A stretch of DNA of 48,823 nt from Vibrio sp. MedPE-SWchi (GTDB lineage Bacteria > Pseudomonadota > Gammaproteobacteria > Enterobacterales > Vibrionaceae). A program made the position numbers and the translations under genes. The notes under the pieces were generated by a model. The model was not told the DNA's origin. It made no database searches and saw nothing but the letters and a program-made list of their open reading frames with translations. The DNA lies in the NCBI GenBank assembly GCA_001874155.1, contig MPDB01000016.1, forward strand, positions 1-48,823, given 5' to 3'. The stretch's first letter is position 1. Every line of letters starts with the position of its first letter. Shown here one piece after another: positions 45,316-48,823 of the stretch.

Positions 45316-47538
45316 ATGGTTGCGGTAAGAAGCGCACATTTAAACCCAAACGAACAGTTTGATTTAGATAACTGGGTGGCTAGCCTAGGACAAGACAAGA
45401 ACGTCGCAAAACGATTAAAAGAGGTTTACCGTCAATGTGAATCGGTAGTTGAAGGGCGTGAAGACGCGCAACTGCTACTGTGGCGTGGGCGAGAAATGAA
45501 TGAAATTCTGGTGACCTTATCAATGGATAAAGCCACCTTGGTTGCTGCGCAACTATTTCCACTTGTCTCAGCAGGGGCCTTTGAACGCGAGTTGTTTGAA
45601 GAGAGCTATGGCAAGGAGACCGTCAAACTGATTGATGGTGTCGAAGAGATGGCCGCGCTTGGTCAACTCAATGTCACTCTTGAAGGCAGTGCGGCATCCG
45701 GTCAGGTTGATAACGTACGCCGCATGCTGTTGGCTATGGTAGACGATTTCCGCTGCGTGGTGATTAAGCTTGCTGAGCGAATCTGTAACCTCATTGAAGT
45801 GAAGAAATCGCCCGATGAAGTGCGTAGAGCGGCGGCAAAAGAGTGTGCCAACATTTATGCACCCTTGGCTAACCGACTCGGCATAGGTCAACTTAAGTGG
45901 GAAATCGAAGATTACGCCTTTCGTTATCAGCAGCCTGATACTTACAAGCAAATTGCGAAGCAGCTGTCTGAGCGTCGCATTGTTCGCGAGCAATACATTA
46001 CCGATTTTGTTGATGATCTCACCGCTGAAATGGGCGTTTCAAGCATTAATGCAGAGGTCAGTGGGCGTCCAAAACACATCTATAGTATCTGGCGAAAAAT
46101 GCAGAAGAAGAGCTTGGAATTTGATGAGCTTTTTGATGTTCGTGCCGTGCGTATTATCGCTGACCAGTTGCAAGATTGTTATGCCGCATTAGGCGTCGTG
46201 CACACTAAATATAAGCACCTTCCTAGCGAGTTTGATGACTACGTTGCCAATCCAAAACCCAATGGTTACCAATCCATTCACACCATTGTGCTTGGGCCTG
46301 AAGGCAAAACAATAGAGATCCAGATCCGCACCAAGCAGATGCATGAAGATTCTGAGCTGGGGGTTGCCGCGCACTGGAAATACAAAGAAGGCGCATCAAC
46401 AGCGCGCAGTGGCTACGATGAAAAGATCACTTGGCTGCGTAAACTGATCGATTGGCAAGAAGAGATGTCGGATTCTGGTGAAATGCTCGATGAAGTTCGA
46501 AGCCAGGTATTTGATGATCGAGTTTATGCCTTTACCCCACGAGGGGATGTGGTTGACCTTCCAATGGGAGCAACGCCACTCGATTTCGCGTATCACATTC
46601 ACTCTATGGTCGGCCATCGTTGTATCGGAGCAAAAGTTGCTGGGCGTATTGTGCCTTTCACTCACAAACTGGCCATGGGCGATCAAGTTGAAATCATCAC
46701 TCAAAAAGAACCTAACCCATCTCGTGATTGGCTGAACCCAACCTTAGGTTTTGTTCACTCAGGGCGTGCTCGCGCGAAGATCAATGCGTGGTTTAGAAAA
46801 GAGAGCCGAGAGCAAAACTTAGAAGCCGGGAAAGAGATCCTTGAAGTTGAATTGGCGAAGATCGGTGCATCACTTAAGCATGCTCAGGAATATGCCCTAA
46901 AACGCTTTAACGTGAATACAACCGATGAGCTTTATGCCGGTGTGGGCAGTGGTGATTTGCGGATTAATCAGGTTGTGAACCACATTAATGCGTTAGTGAA
47001 CAAGCCCACAGCGGAAGAGGAAGACAAGCAAGCGCTTGAGAAACTTCAAGAAGCAGAGAACAAACCGACAGTTCAAAGCCGCCCGAAAAAAGATGCGGTT
47101 GTTGTTGAGGGGGTGGACAACCTCATGACGCATTTGGCCCGTTGTTGTCAACCTATTCCAGGTGATGAGATCAAAGGGTACATTACGCAAGGGCGTGGTA
47201 TTTCGGTTCACCGTGCGGATTGTGAGCAGCTTGAAGAGCTTCGCCACCATGCCAGCGAACGTATCATTGATACGGTGTGGGGCAGCGGCTTTGTTGGTTC
47301 TTACATTTTGACAGTACGCATAGAAGCCATGGAACGAAGTGGTTTATTAAAAGACATTACGTCATTGCTGACCAATGAAAAAATCAAAGTGACGAGCATG
47401 AAAAATCGCAACGATTATAAGCGACAGCTATCGATTATGGATTTTGACTTAGAGCTCACCAATATTGAGATTTTGAATCGAGTGACCTCTAGAATTGAGC
47501 AGATCAAAGATGTTATGAGTGTTAAACGCCTAGGCTAA
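45316..47538 (+). CDS. relA: (p)ppGpp synthetase I RelA
   Basis: A 740-residue ribosome-associated enzyme that makes (p)ppGpp during amino-acid starvation. It starts MVAVRSAHLNPNEQF like its relatives. The N-terminal pseudo-hydrolase domain (about 30-200) lacks the intact HD motif. The synthetase domain has RPKHIYSIWRKMQKK near 240 and DDYVANPKPNGYQSIHT near 310. The TGS domain starts VYAFTPRGDVVDLPMGATPL near 405, and a zinc-finger/ACT tail contains ARCCQPIPGDEI near 610 and the final ACT fold. It follows rlmD and precedes mazG; mazEF, present in E. coli at this point, is absent. Confidence 0.98.
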   Translation: MVAVRSAHLNPNEQFDLDNWVASLGQDKNVAKRLKEVYRQCESVVEGREDAQLLLWRGREMNEILVTLSMDKATLVAAQLFPLVSAGAFERELFEESYGKETVKLIDGVEEMAALGQLNVTLEGSAASGQVDNVRRMLLAMVDDFRCVVIKLAERICNLIEVKKSPDEVRRAAAKECANIYAPLANRLGIGQLKWEIEDYAFRYQQPDTYKQIAKQLSERRIVREQYITDFVDDLTAEMGVSSINAEVSGRPKHIYSIWRKMQKKSLEFDELFDVRAVRIIADQLQDCYAALGVVHTKYKHLPSEFDDYVANPKPNGYQSIHTIVLGPEGKTIEIQIRTKQMHEDSELGVAAHWKYKEGASTARSGYDEKITWLRKLIDWQEEMSDSGEMLDEVRSQVFDDRVYAFTPRGDVVDLPMGATPLDFAYHIHSMVGHRCIGAKVAGRIVPFTHKLAMGDQVEIITQKEPNPSRDWLNPTLGFVHSGRARAKINAWFRKESREQNLEAGKEILEVELAKIGASLKHAQEYALKRFNVNTTDELYAGVGSGDLRINQVVNHINALVNKPTAEEEDKQALEKLQEAENKPTVQSRPKKDAVVVEGVDNLMTHLARCCQPIPGDEIKGYITQGRGISVHRADCEQLEELRHHASERIIDTVWGSGFVGSYILTVRIEAMERSGLLKDITSLLTNEKIKVTSMKNRNDYKRQLSIMDFDLELTNIEILNRVTSRIEQIKDVMSVKRLG

Positions 47539-47680
47539 CTTTCACGTCGTATTTGTTATTTTTACGTCGTTAAGAGCGCTTGTTCACACCATCACATAGC
47601 GAGCTATGCTCAGGAGCTTCACAAGCTTGTTGCCTTGTTAAAATTCCAACGGCTTAGTGAAAGGTGGATATACAATTTAG

Positions 47681-47712
47681 GGCGGGTAGTTTTGAACTAC
47701 TCGCCTTTTTAT
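47681..47712 (+). terminator. Terminator or attenuator between relA and mazG
   Basis: GGCGGGTAGTT, loop TTG, AACTACTCGCC is an 11-bp stem with one G-T pair, followed by TTTTTATTT. It ends 19 bases before the mazG ATG, so it either stops relA transcripts or gates mazG expression. Confidence 0.85.
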
Positions 47713-47730
47713 TTAAAAGAAGAGGTAGAA

Positions 47731-48564
47731 ATGAGTCACCCAATTGAACAGTTAGAACAAATCATGGCGCAGTTGCGTGATGCTGAGAATGGTTGTCCTT
47801 GGGACAAGAAGCAGACCTTTGACACCATTGTGCCTCATACCATCGAAGAGACTTATGAAGTCGTCGATGCGATTCATAATCGTGATTGGCCAAACTTAAA
47901 GGAAGAATTGGGGGATTTACTTTTTCAGGTGATTTTCTACAGCCAAATGGCGAAAGAAGAGGGGCTATTTGATTTCTCTGAGGTTGTAGAAACGGTCAAC
48001 GAGAAATTAACTCGTCGTCACCCGCATGTTTTTTCCGATGCTGAATTTGACAGTGATGAAGCGATTAATGCCAATTGGGAAGTCGAGAAGGCGAAAGAAA
48101 AAGCGCAAAAAGTGAAGCTCTCTAGAGAGGGGAATGCCGTGCCTTTTGAGAGCGTTTTGGCGTCCATTCCTAATTCAATGCCAGCGCTCCCTAAAGCGAT
48201 AAAAATTCAGAAGAAAGTGGCTCAATTCGGATTCGATTGGGACACGCTCGGCCCCGTGGTAGGCAAGGTTCATGAAGAAATTGAAGAGGTCATGGAGGAG
48301 GCACTGCAAGTGGACGTCGATTCAGAACGTGTAGAGAGTGAACTTGGGGATTTACTGTTTGCCGTGGTCAATTTATCTCGCCATTTAGGACAAAACCCTG
48401 AGTCGGCGCTGAGTAAAGCCAACCTCAAATTCTCGAATCGATTTCAAAAAGTTGAAGGCTTGGTTAATCAACAAAATAAGGCATTAACAGACTTTAATTT
48501 ACAGCAGCTTGATGCGATGTGGGATGAAGTTAAGCGTTTAGAAAAAGAGAATCAGAGCAATTAG
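47731..48564 (+). CDS. mazG: Nucleoside triphosphate pyrophosphohydrolase MazG
   Basis: A 277-residue all-helical enzyme that hydrolyses NTPs and dNTPs to monophosphates and pyrophosphate; in E. coli it lowers ppGpp levels. Two MazG domains are visible: N-terminal with [20 protein letters not shown] and [15 protein letters not shown] near residues 25-70, and C-terminal with [13 protein letters not shown] and [18 protein letters not shown] near 185-225. The ATG at 47731 follows AGAGG; the in-frame extension upstream overlaps the terminator and is rejected. It is a close neighbour of relA, without mazEF, and pyrG follows. Confidence 0.95.
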   Translation: MSHPIEQLEQIMAQLRDAENGCPWDKKQTFDTIVPHTIEETYEVVDAIHNRDWPNLKEELGDLLFQVIFYSQMAKEEGLFDFSEVVETVNEKLTRRHPHVFSDAEFDSDEAINANWEVEKAKEKAQKVKLSREGNAVPFESVLASIPNSMPALPKAIKIQKKVAQFGFDWDTLGPVVGKVHEEIEEVMEEALQVDVDSERVESELGDLLFAVVNLSRHLGQNPESALSKANLKFSNRFQKVEGLVNQQNKALTDFNLQQLDAMWDEVKRLEKENQSN

Positions 48565-48674
48565 TAGCCGGTAATTTGGGTTTACTATTGTCTAAAAGTT
48601 GACTCAATTTGAATATTGACTAACTTAAAAGTGGTCACACAAATTGATTTGAAGCAAAAAATAAAAAACCACAG

Positions 48675-48719
48675 TGTGATAGATTTCACGTTGTGGCGAT
48701 AAGGGGCTTCTGGTATATT
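48675..48719 (+). promoter_or_regulatory. Candidate CRP box and promoter of pyrG
   Basis: TGTGA-TAGATT-TCACG (48675-48690) matches the CRP palindrome TGTGA-N6-TCACA at 9 of 10 conserved positions. It abuts a -35-like TTGTGG (48691-48696). An extended -10 TGG-TATATT (48711-48719) follows with 17-base spacing. The CRP centre would be near -42, the class II position. The stem CCACA...TGTGG around the box, and a T run on the opposite strand, may also form a minus-strand terminator. Confidence 0.5.
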
Positions 48720-48774
48720 TACACCCCGTCCAGAAGTAGTCCATTTCCCTCATTCAACCAATTTCAGGTTAAAC

Positions 48775-48823
48775 ATGACGACAAATTACATTTTTGTTAC
48801 TGGCGGGGTTGTATCCTCTCTAG
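48775..48823 (+). CDS. pyrG: CTP synthase, 5' end only (cut by window edge)
   Basis: The last 49 bases encode MTTNYIFVTGGVVSSL, the N-terminus of PyrG, which makes CTP from UTP, ATP and glutamine. The motif TNYIFVTGGVVSSLG-type start with the ATP-binding glycines is unmistakable. An AGG-containing site lies 5 bases before the ATG. The rest is beyond the window. The mazG-pyrG order is found in other gammaproteobacteria; eno usually follows. Confidence 0.93.
   Translation, partial: MTTNYIFVTGGVVSSL

Overview
This 48.8 kb window looks like chromosomal core from a Vibrio species or a very close relative. The evidence is: 5S rRNA of Vibrio type; leuO between the leu and ilvIH loci; a glycosyltransferase of the MJ1255/VC2487 family; a zapA-ssrS-fau block; nadB divergent from rpoE-rseABC; lepA-lepB-rnc-era-recO-pdxJ-acpS; and barA(varS)/rlmD-relA-mazG-pyrG. 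I saw no insertion sequence, prophage, integron or CRISPR array. The only broken genes are those cut by the window edges (5S rRNA at the left, pyrG at the right).

Layout. 1-424: distal end of an rRNA operon (partial 5S, tRNA-Thr, second 5S). 559-1347: exported DUF547 protein. 1433-6583: leuLABCD on the minus strand, with a clear leucine attenuator and hairpins between leuA/leuB and leuB/leuC. 6645-11894: a TetR regulator, membrane-fusion protein and RND pump operon with repeated operator-like sequences at its promoter. 11941-13766: a two-gene unit of a PAP2 phosphatase and a GT28-like glycosyltransferase behind a possible Pho box. 13988-19645: leuO, a long-chain acyl-CoA synthetase, and ilvIH. 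19665-23068, minus strand: serA, rpiA, fau, 6S RNA, zapA. 23346-26405: ygfB, ubiH, ubiI. 26493-28736, minus strand: ytfK, a YbaK-family protein, ygfZ. 28958-29606: sdhE and ygfX. 29679-31292: nadB on the minus strand. 31508-38890: the sigma-E operon rpoE-rseABC, then lepA, lepB, rnc, era. 38962-40804: recO, pdxJ, acpS. Then barA on the minus strand, and rlmD, relA, mazG and the start of pyrG on the plus strand.

How it works together. Branched-chain amino acid synthesis is represented by leuABCD, ilvIH and the regulator LeuO. Envelope functions include the RND pump, the PAP2/glycosyltransferase pair, the sigma-E stress system and signal peptidase. Ubiquinone hydroxylases, succinate dehydrogenase flavinylation (SdhE) and the flavoenzyme NadB belong to respiration and redox metabolism. 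RelA makes (p)ppGpp and a YtfK homolog may stimulate the stringent response. MazG is a nucleotide-pool hydrolase.

Most genes are textbook. The best leads for something new are: the PAP2 + glycosyltransferase unit with a Pho-box-like promoter (possible phosphate-starvation lipid remodelling); a hairpin- and terminator-rich stretch downstream of the YbaK-family gene that could encode a small RNA; an orphan terminator upstream of sdhE; candidate CRP and FNR boxes at pyrG and nadB; and the repeated operators at the RND operon. All start choices, motif readings and regulatory sites come from reading by eye; no alignment or search was run.
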